Of a DNA stretch of 12,258 bases, positions 5,387-12,258 are shown piece after piece (position 1 is the stretch's first letter; each line of letters opens with the position of its first letter). The translations under genes were made by a program, and so were the position numbers. The stretch covers positions 1 to 12,258 of the forward strand of contig JAURNB010000026.1 of assembly GCA_030830415.1 (NCBI GenBank). The letters are read 5' to 3'. The notes under the pieces are model-generated. The model was given only the letters and a program-made list of their open reading frames with translations, was not told where the DNA came from and did no database searches. This DNA is from Acidimicrobiales bacterium (GTDB lineage Bacteria > Actinomycetota > Acidimicrobiia > Acidimicrobiales > Ilumatobacteraceae).

Positions 5387-8353
5387 TTGGCTAAGAATCT
5401 GCGCGTCCACGAGCTCGCTAAAGAACTCGGTCTTACCAATAAGGAAGCTGTCGACCTATGTCTCAATATGGGCATCGACATCAAGGGGCATTCATCGTCC
5501 ATTATCGAGGCGCAAGCCGACCGTGTGCGTCGTCGTGCTGAACGCGATGGTCTTGTTCGCGATGAACAACCTGAAGAAGTCAAGCCTGTCAAAAAAGCTG
5601 CAGTAAAAAAAGTTGCGGCGAAAAAAGAAGGCGACGCAGAAGGCGATGAGCCAAAACCTGCAAAGAAAGCTGCTGCGAAAAAAGCTCCAGCGAAGAAAGC
5701 TGCTGCGAAAAAAGCAGATGACGCAGCACCCGTTGTTGTTGAAGCGCCTGCGCCTGTCGTTGAAGCTCCTGCACCAGTTGTTGAAGTCGCTGCTCCCGCT
5801 CCCGCTCCAGTCGTTGAAGCTCCTGCACCTGCACCCGTTGCTGCTCCGGCGCCAGTTGTTGAAGTTGCTGCACCAGTTGCTCCTGTTGTTGAAACACCAG
5901 CTGCTGCGCCTGCACCGGCTGCTGAAGCTCCAAGCGACACTGCGTCACGCGGTTTCATCTCGAGTGCACGCCCAACGCCTCCCGTTGCGGCACGACCTAT
6001 TTCATCTGATGGCGCGCCTCCTGCAGCGCGCGCTCCTGGTTCATTGCCACCCGGCATGCCGCCAGGTATGCCACCTCGTGTAGGTGGACGCCCTGTTCCG
6101 CCACCACCACCTGGCCCACGCCCATTGTCGGCATCTGGAAAAGTCATTCCGCCACCTCCTGGTTCTTCACGTCCATCTCCTCCAGTAGGTCGTCCTGGGC
6201 CTGGCCCACGACCTGGTGGCCCTGGTGCACGTCCTGGTGCTCCTGGCGCACGTCCAGCTCCTGGTGCTCGTCCGGGTGGCCCTGGTGCTCGTCCGGGTGG
6301 TCCTGGTGCACGTCCCGGTGGAGCAGGTGGCCCTGGCCGTCCTAGTTTTGCTGGTGCTGGTGGCCCACGACCCGCAGGTGCTGGCGCTGGTGGTGCTGGT
6401 GGTGCTGGCGCTCCAGGCGGCGGAGGCCCTCGTCCTGGTGGCGGTGGCAATAATCGCCCGAATGGTCAGCGTCGTGCCCCACGTAAGAAGTCACGTGGTC
6501 GTCGTCGTCGTGACATGGACGAGTTGCAGCCGCAGCTCAGTACCAACTACACCTCAAGTGATGCCCCGGTTCCAGAAGGCACCGTCATCATCGAGCGAGG
6601 AGTATCGGCACAAGAGTTTGCGCCAAAACTGAATCGCACTGCAGCCGACGTTGTTCGCTACTTGTTAGAGCACGGCGAAATGGTGACTGCCACCATGAGC
6701 TTGTCTGACGACCAGATGGAACTCTTTGCACTTGAAGTGGGTGCAGAAATTCTGTTGGTTGAGCCAGGTCAACAAGAAGAAATGGAATTGCAGGCGCTCT
6801 TCGACGACTCCGACGACGACGACCCAGATGCTCAAGTAGAGCGTTCACCGGTTGTTACCGTCATGGGCCACGTAGACCACGGTAAAACCACTCTTCTCGA
6901 CCGTATTCGTTCAGCAAACGTTGTAGCTGGCGAAGCAGGCGGAATCACACAGCACATTGGTGCATACCAAGTGTTGAAAGACGGCAAGTACATCACGTTC
7001 ATCGACACACCTGGTCACGCAGCGTTCAGCAAAATGCGTGCTCGCGGTGCTCAAGTGACCGACATTGTTGTTCTTGTTGTTGCAGCCGACGACGGTGTGA
7101 TGCCACAAACCATTGAGGCCATCAACCACGCTCGCGCAGCCGATGTGCCCATCATTGTTGCAGTGAACAAAATCGACAAAGACAACGCCGACCCACAACG
7201 TGTTCTGACACAGCTCGCAGAATACGAGCTTGTGCCTGAAGCGTGGGGTGGCGACACCATTGTGGTGGAAATGTCAGCACAGCAGAATCTTGGTGTCGAC
7301 GATCTTCTCGAACAGCTCAATGCCGTTGCAGAACTCGAAGAACTCACCGTGAACCCAACGGGCCGTGCCAAGGGCGTTGTTCTTGAAGCCAAACTCGACA
7401 TTGGTCGTGGCCCTGTTGCCACGGTGCTCGTCGACAAAGGCACGCTCAAAGTAGGCGACCCAATTGTTGCTGGTGCAGCATGGGGCAAAGTACGTGCGCT
7501 CATTAACGACCGTGGCGAGCAAGTCAAAGAAGCTGGCCCTTCAACGCCAGTACAAGTACTTGGTTTGTCCACCACGCCAAATGCAGGCGATGAATTCCGT
7601 TGTGCACATAACGAAAAAACTGCTCGCACCGTGGGTGAGTCGCGTGAAATGCGTTATCGCGCTCTCAGCCAACGCGGCGATGCACGTGTACAGCGTGGTG
7701 TGCGTTTGGAAGACATCTTTAGTCAAATCCAAGCTGGTGAAGTTGCTACGTTGAACCTCGTTATCAAGGCCGACATGCATGGTTCACTTGAAGCCCTCAC
7801 CGAGAGCTTGCGCAAACTTGAGCGTCCGGAAGTAAAGCCTGCATTCGTTCATCGCGGTGTTGGTGCTATTACCGAAAACGACATCACGCTTGCAGCAGCA
7901 ACCAATGCAACACTCATTGGTTTCAATGTGCGACCCGACCGTAAAGCCCGCGACCTTGCCGAGGCAGAAAAAGTTGAAATTCGTACCTACGAAATCATCT
8001 ACAAGTTGCTGGAAGACATCGAGCGCGCACTTGTGGGCATGCTCGCCCCTGAGTATGAAGAAGTAGTCACTGGTGAAGCCGAAGTACGCGAAGTATTCCG
8101 CGTGCCAAAACTCGGTGGAATCGCTGGTTGCCTTGTTCGCACAGGCGTCATTACCCGTGGCACCAAAGTGCGCTTCTTGCGCGATGGCGTCATCATTTGG
8201 AAGGGTTCTATTACCTCCTTGCGCAGGTTCAAGGAAGATGCACGCGAAGTTCGAGAGGGCTTTGAATGTGGTATAGGTTTGTCTGACTTCCAAGACTTGA
8301 AACCAGGCGACCTCATCGAAACCTTTGAAGAGCGCCTCATCGAAAGGGTGTAA
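5387..8353 (+). CDS. infB: Translation initiation factor IF-2, long form
   Basis: GTPase of 988 residues that brings fMet-tRNA to the 30S subunit and promotes subunit joining. An IF2_N domain (1-58) is followed by a low-complexity region: Lys/Ala repeats (about 66-104), PAPVVE repeats (about 105-182), a Pro/Gly/Arg-rich stretch (about 195-365) and a basic cluster RKKSRGRRRR at 366-375. A second IF2_N-like domain follows at about 393-465. The GTPase motifs are intact: G1 GHVDHGKT 494-501, G2 GGITQHIG from 518, G3 DTPGH from 540, G4 NKID from 594 and G5 SAQ at 630. Domains II-IV, including the fMet-tRNA-binding C-terminus (IIWKGSITSLRRFKEDAREV), are complete. The start is TTG 5387, the only sensible start after an in-frame TGA at 5369-5371, with AAAGG 11 nt upstream. 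ylxR ends 7 nt before it. Confidence 0.97.
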   Translation: MAKNLRVHELAKELGLTNKEAVDLCLNMGIDIKGHSSSIIEAQADRVRRRAERDGLVRDEQPEEVKPVKKAAVKKVAAKKEGDAEGDEPKPAKKAAAKKAPAKKAAAKKADDAAPVVVEAPAPVVEAPAPVVEVAAPAPAPVVEAPAPAPVAAPAPVVEVAAPVAPVVETPAAAPAPAAEAPSDTASRGFISSARPTPPVAARPISSDGAPPAARAPGSLPPGMPPGMPPRVGGRPVPPPPPGPRPLSASGKVIPPPPGSSRPSPPVGRPGPGPRPGGPGARPGAPGARPAPGARPGGPGARPGGPGARPGGAGGPGRPSFAGAGGPRPAGAGAGGAGGAGAPGGGGPRPGGGGNNRPNGQRRAPRKKSRGRRRRDMDELQPQLSTNYTSSDAPVPEGTVIIERGVSAQEFAPKLNRTAADVVRYLLEHGEMVTATMSLSDDQMELFALEVGAEILLVEPGQQEEMELQALFDDSDDDDPDAQVERSPVVTVMGHVDHGKTTLLDRIRSANVVAGEAGGITQHIGAYQVLKDGKYITFIDTPGHAAFSKMRARGAQVTDIVVLVVAADDGVMPQTIEAINHARAADVPIIVAVNKIDKDNADPQRVLTQLAEYELVPEAWGGDTIVVEMSAQQNLGVDDLLEQLNAVAELEELTVNPTGRAKGVVLEAKLDIGRGPVATVLVDKGTLKVGDPIVAGAAWGKVRALINDRGEQVKEAGPSTPVQVLGLSTTPNAGDEFRCAHNEKTARTVGESREMRYRALSQRGDARVQRGVRLEDIFSQIQAGEVATLNLVIKADMHGSLEALTESLRKLERPEVKPAFVHRGVGAITENDITLAAATNATLIGFNVRPDRKARDLAEAEKVEIRTYEIIYKLLEDIERALVGMLAPEYEEVVTGEAEVREVFRVPKLGGIAGCLVRTGVITRGTKVRFLRDGVIIWKGSITSLRRFKEDAREVREGFECGIGLSDFQDLKPGDLIETFEERLIERV
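5660..5715 (+). repeat. 30-nt direct repeat in infB encoding Lys/Ala-rich segment
   Basis: Two 26-nt copies differing at one base (5660-5685 and 5690-5715, 30-nt period) encode AKKAAAKKA-type sequence. They probably arose by slippage within the disordered N-terminal region of IF-2. The following stretch, 5731-5930, is a degenerate PAPVVE-encoding repeat made of GCTCCTGCACC-like units. Confidence 0.75.
6209..6330 (+). repeat. 21-nt tandem repeats in infB (ARPGGPG units)
   Basis: About six imperfect copies of a 21-nt unit encode PRPGGPG, ARPGAPG, ARPAPG, ARPGGPG, ARPGGPG and ARPGGAG. The fourth and fifth copies are nearly identical. One copy is a codon short but the frame is kept throughout. 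The Gly/Pro/Arg composition predicts a flexible, positively charged linker between the two N-terminal domains. The copy number is likely to vary between strains. Confidence 0.8.
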
Positions 8354-8356
8354 CTC

Positions 8357-8995
8357 ATGGCCGATCTCGAATTTTTCTTCGACCCTATTTGTCCGTGGGC
8401 GTGGATCACGTCGCGGTGGGTTAATGAAGTGCAAAAGCAGCGTTCTTACGATGTCACCTGGCGCTTCATCTCGTTGCGCATGATCAATGAAGAAATTGGT
8501 TATAACGAGGGAAGCGAAGTTCATCGCCAGTCACATGTCATTGGTACGCAAATTTTGCGTTCAGCAGCATTGGCTCGTGCCGAAGAAGGCAATGAAGCAG
8601 TGGGCAAGTTGTACACCGCGGTAGGAACTGCTTTGCACAACAACCAACAGCGTGAAGAAATGCTGAACAACCCCACGTTCTTCCTTGTCGATGTGTTGAG
8701 CCGTAACAATTTGAATGTCGATTGGGCCAAGGGCGCCGACAATGAAGAGTTCGATGCCGTTATTCGTGAAGAAACCGATTTAGCTTTCGCGCGCACAGGT
8801 AAAGGTGTCGGTACGCCGATCCTCACCTTTAAGCCTGGTCAAGCAAATGAAGGCAGCTTCTTTGGGCCCGTCATTTCCGAAATTCCTCGTGGCGATGCAG
8901 CATTGAAACTGTGGGACGCCATTGAGCTCATTGCCACCTCTACAGGTATGGCAGAACTCAAGCGCTCCATTCGCTCAATGCCGAATTTCAAATAA
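8357..8995 (+). CDS. DsbA/FrnE-fold oxidoreductase, Rv2466c-like, with CPWA active site
   Basis: This 212-residue protein resembles M. tuberculosis Rv2466c, a mycothiol-dependent reductase of the DsbA thioredoxin fold. FDPICPWAWITSRW (8-21) matches its FDPLCPWCWITSRW. GVGTPILTF, FFGPVISEIPRGDAALKLWD and the ending AELKRS also fit. The helical insert lies between the two halves of the fold. The active site reads C12-P-W-A15: the nucleophilic Cys is kept and the resolving Cys is replaced by Ala, and I see no other cysteine in the protein. It could therefore act by a monothiol mechanism with a small thiol, or have lost dithiol reductase activity. There is no signal peptide, so it is cytoplasmic. 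It starts 3 nt after infB, with AAAGGGTG upstream, and is the last operon gene, where rbfA would be expected. Confidence 0.82.
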   Translation: MADLEFFFDPICPWAWITSRWVNEVQKQRSYDVTWRFISLRMINEEIGYNEGSEVHRQSHVIGTQILRSAALARAEEGNEAVGKLYTAVGTALHNNQQREEMLNNPTFFLVDVLSRNNLNVDWAKGADNEEFDAVIREETDLAFARTGKGVGTPILTFKPGQANEGSFFGPVISEIPRGDAALKLWDAIELIATSTGMAELKRSIRSMPNFK

Positions 8996-8998
8996 GAG

Positions 8999-10018
8999 TT
9001 ATGCCGACTTCAAGTCGGCAATCACTTGGCTCCAGCGTTCTGGGTCGCTCTTGTATGGCGCGTAGAAACTGATGCGCTGAATGACGTCGCTGTAGCGGCG
9101 GCCAAGCTCGCTCGCAATAGTTTCTGGCTTGCCTACAACAGCAAAGGTATTGAGAATCTCATCATTGATGACATTGCCCATCTCGACCCATTTGCCGGCC
9201 TTTGACAGCGAGTTGAGTTCGTCTTGGAGGCCGCCCCATCCGTGAATGTCGAGCACGCCGCGGTAGGCGGGTGTTGAACCATAGAAAGCAATTTGCTGAC
9301 GCGTTCCAGCCGCCGCTGCTTCAAGCTCTTCGTCGTTGTTTCCAGTGACAACAAATGACGGGCCAACTACTTCGAAGCCCTCCATTGTTTTGCCGGCTTT
9401 CGCACGGCCGCGAGCGAGTGCAGGAAGAGTGACTTCACGCAAATACTTTTCTGTGGTGAAGCCGTGACAAATAAAACCGTCACACACTTCGCCAGCAACT
9501 TCGGTCATGAGTTCGCCCACGCCTGCGAGGAAAATTTTGGGCACTCCATATGCAGCAATGTCGTCGGGGTTTGGTGTGAAGAATGGCGTCATGAGTGTGT
9601 GCGTGTAGAAGTCGCCACGGAATTCCAACTTGGTTCCGTTTTGCCAGGTGTCCCAAATGGCTCGAATAGCCAACACCATTTCGCGCATGCGTGCTGCGGG
9701 GTGGCTCCACTCCATGCTGAAGCGCTTGGTGATGTGCGGTTTGATTTGGCTTCCCAAACCCAAAACGAATCGACCGCGTGAGTATGACTGGAGGTCCCAA
9801 CCAATGTTGGCAAGGGTCATGGGGTTGCGCGCAAAGGCAACAGCGATGGAAGTGCCAAGCTCCATTTTCGTGGTGTGTTCTGCAGCAAGAAGCAAAGGAA
9901 AGAATGGGTCGTGGTTTGTTTCTGCAGTCCAGGCACCGGAGTACCCAGCTGCTTCTGCATCTTTTGCCGACTGCACCGATTGGTGGAGGTCGAGTGCTAT
10001 TCCGCCATCTACTTTCAT
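8999..10018 (-). CDS. LLM-class F420-dependent oxidoreductase
   Basis: TIM-barrel protein of 339 residues in the luciferase-like monooxygenase superfamily. Visible hallmarks are GYSGAWTAETNHDPFFPL (25-42), LGTSIAVAFARNPMTLAN (54-71), LQSYSRGRFVLGLGSQIKPHI (76-96) and MREMVLAIRAIW (111-122). The pattern is closest to the actinobacterial F420-dependent family typified by MSMEG_2256 (TIGR03617). Such proteins use reduced F420, or sometimes FMN, to act on largely unknown substrates, so I give no substrate. ATG 10018 has GGGGAA 2-3 nt upstream. It is the last gene of the leftward operon, with a 48-nt gap after the SDR gene. It ends 3 nt from the convergent DsbA-fold gene. Confidence 0.9.
   Translation of the reverse strand: MKVDGGIALDLHQSVQSAKDAEAAGYSGAWTAETNHDPFFPLLLAAEHTTKMELGTSIAVAFARNPMTLANIGWDLQSYSRGRFVLGLGSQIKPHITKRFSMEWSHPAARMREMVLAIRAIWDTWQNGTKLEFRGDFYTHTLMTPFFTPNPDDIAAYGVPKIFLAGVGELMTEVAGEVCDGFICHGFTTEKYLREVTLPALARGRAKAGKTMEGFEVVGPSFVVTGNNDEELEAAAAGTRQQIAFYGSTPAYRGVLDIHGWGGLQDELNSLSKAGKWVEMGNVINDEILNTFAVVGKPETIASELGRRYSDVIQRISFYAPYKSDPERWSQVIADLKSA
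9003..9019. other. Inverted repeat at the convergent gene junction
   Basis: GCCGACT and AGTCGGC form a 7-bp stem around a 3-nt loop. The element sits in the last codons of the LLM gene, 8 bp beyond the stop of the DsbA-fold gene. It could form a hairpin in transcripts from either strand. Neither side has a U tract, so it is at best a U-less actinobacterial-type terminator. Confidence 0.35.
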
Positions 10019-10047
10019 GATTCCCCATTCGTTTCGTGAATGAGAAA

Positions 10048-10053
10048 ACTATA
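10048..10053 (-). promoter_or_regulatory. Candidate -10 box (TATAGT) in front of the LLM gene
   Basis: TATAGT on the - strand lies in the 48-nt gap between the SDR and LLM genes, about 30 nt before the LLM ATG. No recognisable -35 box stands 16-18 bp upstream. It might give the LLM gene a separate transcript in addition to read-through from the operon. The evidence is pattern only. Confidence 0.22.
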
Positions 10054-10066
10054 GATGACCGTGGAA

Positions 10067-10870
10067 TTAGATGAGTAGCCAACCGCCATCGACAGGCAAG
10101 GTGACGCCAGTGATGTAGGCAGCGGCATCGCTTGCCAAAAAGAGAGAAGCATTGCCAATATCGCTCGGGACGCCCGAGTGGCCAAGAGGAATGTTGGCGG
10201 AACGGGCCTTGGTGAGGTCGTTCATGAGCCCAGTCTTTTCATGCTTTTGCGGCCATAGAGCAGGAATCTCGCCGTCTTTCATTTTCCGTAATGTTTCCAC
10301 CATGATGTGGCCAGGGGCGATGTTGTTCACGCGAATGTTGTGTGGCGCAAGGTCGACTGCCAGTGAACGCGAGAATTGAATAACGGCAGCTTTGGCGGTG
10401 TCGTAGCCCGTTCCCATGCAAGGGAGGAGGCCGTCTACTGAGGAAATGTTGACAATGGAGCCACCGTTGCCAGCATCAATCATGCGACGTGCCGCAGCAC
10501 GGCTCACGAGGTAACAGGTGGTGAGGTTGTTGTCCATCGCACGGCGCCAGCTGTCGATGCTTTGGTCGAGAATGGGGCCTACATCGAAATAGCTGCCTGC
10601 GTTATTGACCACAATGTCGACTTGTTCCATGCCGTTGATGAGATCAAGAACTTCTTTCTCATTCGTGAGGTCAACTTGTACGGCACGACCACCAATTGCT
10701 GAAGCAACACGTTGTGCACCCACTCCATCGCGATCGGCAACGGTGACCTGTGCGCCAGCTGCTGCAAATATTTCTGCAATGCCTTCACCAATGCCCGTAG
10801 CGGAACCGGTGACTACTGCATGTTTTCCTTCAAGTGAGAGCAGTTGTGAAATATCGTTGCGCGTTGTCAT
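10067..10870 (-). CDS. Short-chain dehydrogenase/reductase (SDR family)
   Basis: Classical SDR of 267 residues with a Rossmann fold. The cofactor motif TGSATGIG is at 21-28, with acidic D46 (TVADRDG) at the end of strand 2, which favours NAD(H) over NADP(H). NNAG is at 89-92, catalytic Asn in the 114-115 region, Ser at 143/144, Tyr156 and Lys160 (YDTAK). IAPGHIMVET (184-193) and the end VTLPVDGGWLLI are also classical. The substrate loop (193-225) is long and contains W206. The substrate is unknown; secondary alcohols or hydroxyacyl compounds are typical. I use ATG 10870, preceded by GGGGGA at 6 nt; the TTG at 10882 overlaps that Shine-Dalgarno and would add four unsupported residues. It is the third gene of the leftward operon, 23 nt after the PAC2 gene. 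Confidence 0.92.
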   Translation of the reverse strand: MTTRNDISQLLSLEGKHAVVTGSATGIGEGIAEIFAAAGAQVTVADRDGVGAQRVASAIGGRAVQVDLTNEKEVLDLINGMEQVDIVVNNAGSYFDVGPILDQSIDSWRRAMDNNLTTCYLVSRAAARRMIDAGNGGSIVNISSVDGLLPCMGTGYDTAKAAVIQFSRSLAVDLAPHNIRVNNIAPGHIMVETLRKMKDGEIPALWPQKHEKTGLMNDLTKARSANIPLGHSGVPSDIGNASLFLASDAAAYITGVTLPVDGGWLLI

Positions 10871-10893
10871 TGTTTCCCCCAATGTGTGATGTG

Positions 10894-11781
10894 CTAATTA
10901 CCTAAATCGTTTTGTTCCCGCAGGAAGGATTCAATTTCATCTGCAATGGCATCGCCAGAGCCAGAAGATTGCGTATCGGCAATGATGTTGCCTGCCGATA
11001 CTGCTTCGTCAAAAGCGGTTTCAAGTTGTTGCACCATTTGCAAGTGTTCAGCATTGCCCGACACCAATTTGTCAATACGTTCGCGTTGCAATACTGCTTC
11101 GGCGCGCAGGTCGGCTACGTCGATAGAGAGCCCAGCAACCATTTGTACTGCGCCAACTAATGCTGCCGATGCGGCGGGGTAGGGCATGGCCGAAACATAA
11201 TGCGGTACTTGACCCCATAAGCCAAGTGCTTGAATGCCGCGTTCTTGCATGGCGTGTTCCAATACCGATTCCATGCCAGCAGGAACATCGGCAGAACTCT
11301 TAATGAAAGGAACCTCGGCAAGGGCAACTTCCGATGGTGAGGTGCACGAGAGTTGTGGTGGCCGGGTGTGTGGCGCGGCAAATGGATATGCGCCAATGCC
11401 AAACATTTTCACCACGCCGAGTTTGAGGCAAAGGTCGCCCACTACATCGGCGAAATACAGCCACGCAGAATCGGGTTCTGGCCCACACAAAATAAGCACA
11501 TCGCGGTCGTTGTCGTCTTTGCCCGCATACATTTCGGGAGCCGACCACACGAGCTTGTTGTTCTTGCCATCACGCAATTCCATCATGGGGCGACGCACGC
11601 GATAGTCGATGAAACTGTCGGGGTCAAAGGTAACTATGCGTTGTGCATCGGTTCCTTTTTTAATTGCTTCCATCGCACCAAAGGCGGCTGCAGAAGCATC
11701 AATCCAGCCCGTGAGCATCACAATGAGAACTGGTTCGTGAAGCGTTGGCAGTTCGCCGTCGATGCGGATAGGTGGTCTCAC
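10894..11781 (-). CDS. PAC2-family protein
   Basis: Protein of 295 residues of the PAC2 (proteasome assembly chaperone 2) superfamily as found in actinomycetes. Characteristic segments are VLIVMLTGWIDASAAA (18-33), TFDPDSFIDYRVRRPMMEL (51-69), DVLILCGPEPDSAWLYFADVV (94-114), FGIGAYPFAAPHTRP (127-141) and GQVPHYVSAMPYPAASAALV (190-209). A helical region follows at 222-262, then an acidic tail DAIADEIESFLREQ. The end (DLGN) has no HbYX proteasome-docking motif. The molecular role of bacterial PAC2 proteins is not settled, and nothing here ties this one to a proteasome. GTG 11781 overlaps the upstream TGA stop (GTGA), so translation is probably coupled to the phosphotransferase gene. Confidence 0.88.
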   Translation of the reverse strand: MRPPIRIDGELPTLHEPVLIVMLTGWIDASAAAFGAMEAIKKGTDAQRIVTFDPDSFIDYRVRRPMMELRDGKNNKLVWSAPEMYAGKDDNDRDVLILCGPEPDSAWLYFADVVGDLCLKLGVVKMFGIGAYPFAAPHTRPPQLSCTSPSEVALAEVPFIKSSADVPAGMESVLEHAMQERGIQALGLWGQVPHYVSAMPYPAASAALVGAVQMVAGLSIDVADLRAEAVLQRERIDKLVSGNAEHLQMVQQLETAFDEAVSAGNIIADTQSSGSGDAIADEIESFLREQNDLGN

Positions 11782-12258
11782 TTCAAGGTGTCCAGAATCA
11801 TTTCTGCATTTGCAGCAGCAGCTAGAACCTGCTGGTTGAATGGTTCGAGTTCTTCAGCACTGCGTTCGCCTAAAGCGCCACCAAGATAACGGGCGTAAAC
11901 GCCTTCCAGGATGCAGGCAAGTTTCCAGAATGCAAAGGCAACGTAGAAGTCGATGTGGGAAACATCTCGGCCAGAAACTTGTGCGTAACGCGTGGCAAGG
12001 TCGGCACGGTTGTAGAAACCTTCAATGGTGGTTGATTGCCCCGCCCACGCACTGGGGTCATCGCCAGGGCCGGTCCAGTACACCATGAGAAGCCCGAGGT
12101 CGGCGAGTGGGTCGCCCAGTGTGCAAATTTCCCAGTCGAGGACGGCAACAACGTCGCCGTTGCTGCTCATCATGCAGTTGTCGAGGCGGTAGTCGCCGTG
12201 CACCAAGGTGGCAGGCCCCTGCGGAGGAATGCGCTTGAGCAACTCATCGTGTACGCGA
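11778..12258 (-). CDS. APH-family phosphotransferase, C-terminal part
   Basis: The frame is open to the right window edge and encodes about the last 159 residues of a kinase-fold protein; the N-terminal lobe is missing. The catalytic loop LVHGDYRLDNCMM (Brenner motif, with catalytic Asp in HGD and Asn in LDN) is followed by the metal-binding VLDWEICTLGDPLADLG. This form, with DWE and GDPLADLG then YW, is typical of the phosphotransferase family related to the kinase domains of ACAD10/11, not of true aminoglycoside-resistance enzymes. ACAD11-type kinases phosphorylate hydroxyacyl groups during fatty-acid breakdown, so a small hydroxylated or acyl substrate is more likely than an antibiotic. 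A TTG at 12242 is only an internal codon. It is the promoter-proximal visible gene of the leftward operon. Confidence 0.88.
   Translation of the reverse strand, partial: RVHDELLKRIPPQGPATLVHGDYRLDNCMMSSNGDVVAVLDWEICTLGDPLADLGLLMVYWTGPGDDPSAWAGQSTTIEGFYNRADLATRYAQVSGRDVSHIDFYVAFAFWKLACILEGVYARYLGGALGERSAEELEPFNQQVLAAAANAEMILDTLK

Noticed and set aside
5332..6450. A 372-residue open frame on the - strand opposite infB, rich in Pro, Gly and Ala
   Set aside because: It mirrors the low-complexity repeats of infB; the composition follows from the repeats, there is no domain, and the infB frame is firmly supported.
7784..8524. A 246-residue - strand open frame opposite infB and the redox gene
   Set aside because: No recognisable motif, and it spans two well-supported genes on the other strand; treated as a shadow frame.
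11778..12258. Aminoglycoside-resistance gene
   Set aside because: The motif pattern (DWEICTLGDPLADLG) fits ACAD10/11-like metabolic kinases, and the setting is a metabolic operon with no mobile-element signs.

Overview
This is a housekeeping region of a chromosome from an actinomycete-type bacterium. The evidence is a prolyl-tRNA synthetase that reads like the mycobacterial enzyme, a short NusA without C-terminal acidic repeats, a very long IF-2 with a Pro/Gly/Ala/Lys-rich insert, an Rv2466c-like DsbA-fold protein, an F420-type LLM oxidoreductase and an actinobacterial PAC2 protein. By eye the base composition is moderate for the phylum, and GTG and TTG starts are common. I would guess Acidimicrobiia or a similar aquatic actinomycete, but no rRNA or marker gene in the window fixes this.

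Layout. (1) 1-293, + strand: the 3' end of a uridine/purine nucleoside phosphorylase. It runs tail to tail into the next block and overlaps it by 26 bp. (2) 268-3070, - strand: proS followed by manA with only 1 nt between them. (3) 3071-3260: a divergent intergenic region with a strong intrinsic-terminator hairpin pointing towards rimP. (4) 3261-8995, + strand: rimP, nusA, ylxR, infB and an Rv2466c-like thioredoxin-fold gene. They overlap or lie 3-7 nt apart, so they are almost certainly one operon. (5) 8999-12258, - strand, convergent with block 4: transcribed leftward as an APH-family phosphotransferase (cut by the window edge), a PAC2-family protein, an SDR oxidoreductase and an LLM-family F420-type oxidoreductase.

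How the genes work together. Block 4 is the classic transcription-translation operon: RimP matures the 30S subunit, NusA controls pausing and termination, YlxR is a small RNA-binding protein and IF-2 places initiator tRNA. The usual next gene, rbfA, is absent and a redox-fold gene takes its place. Block 2 pairs aminoacylation with mannose-6-phosphate metabolism. Block 5 looks like an accessory metabolic operon of the kind common in actinomycetes; its substrate cannot be read from the sequence.

I see no CRISPR array, insertion sequence, phage gene, rRNA or tRNA, and no clearly new system. The items most worth a second look are the terminator in the rimP-nusA leader, the loss of the second active-site cysteine (CPWA) in the DsbA-fold protein, the missing rbfA, and the unusual C-terminal tails of NusA and RimP. 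No gene-free stretch exceeds 300 bases; the longest is 3071-3260.
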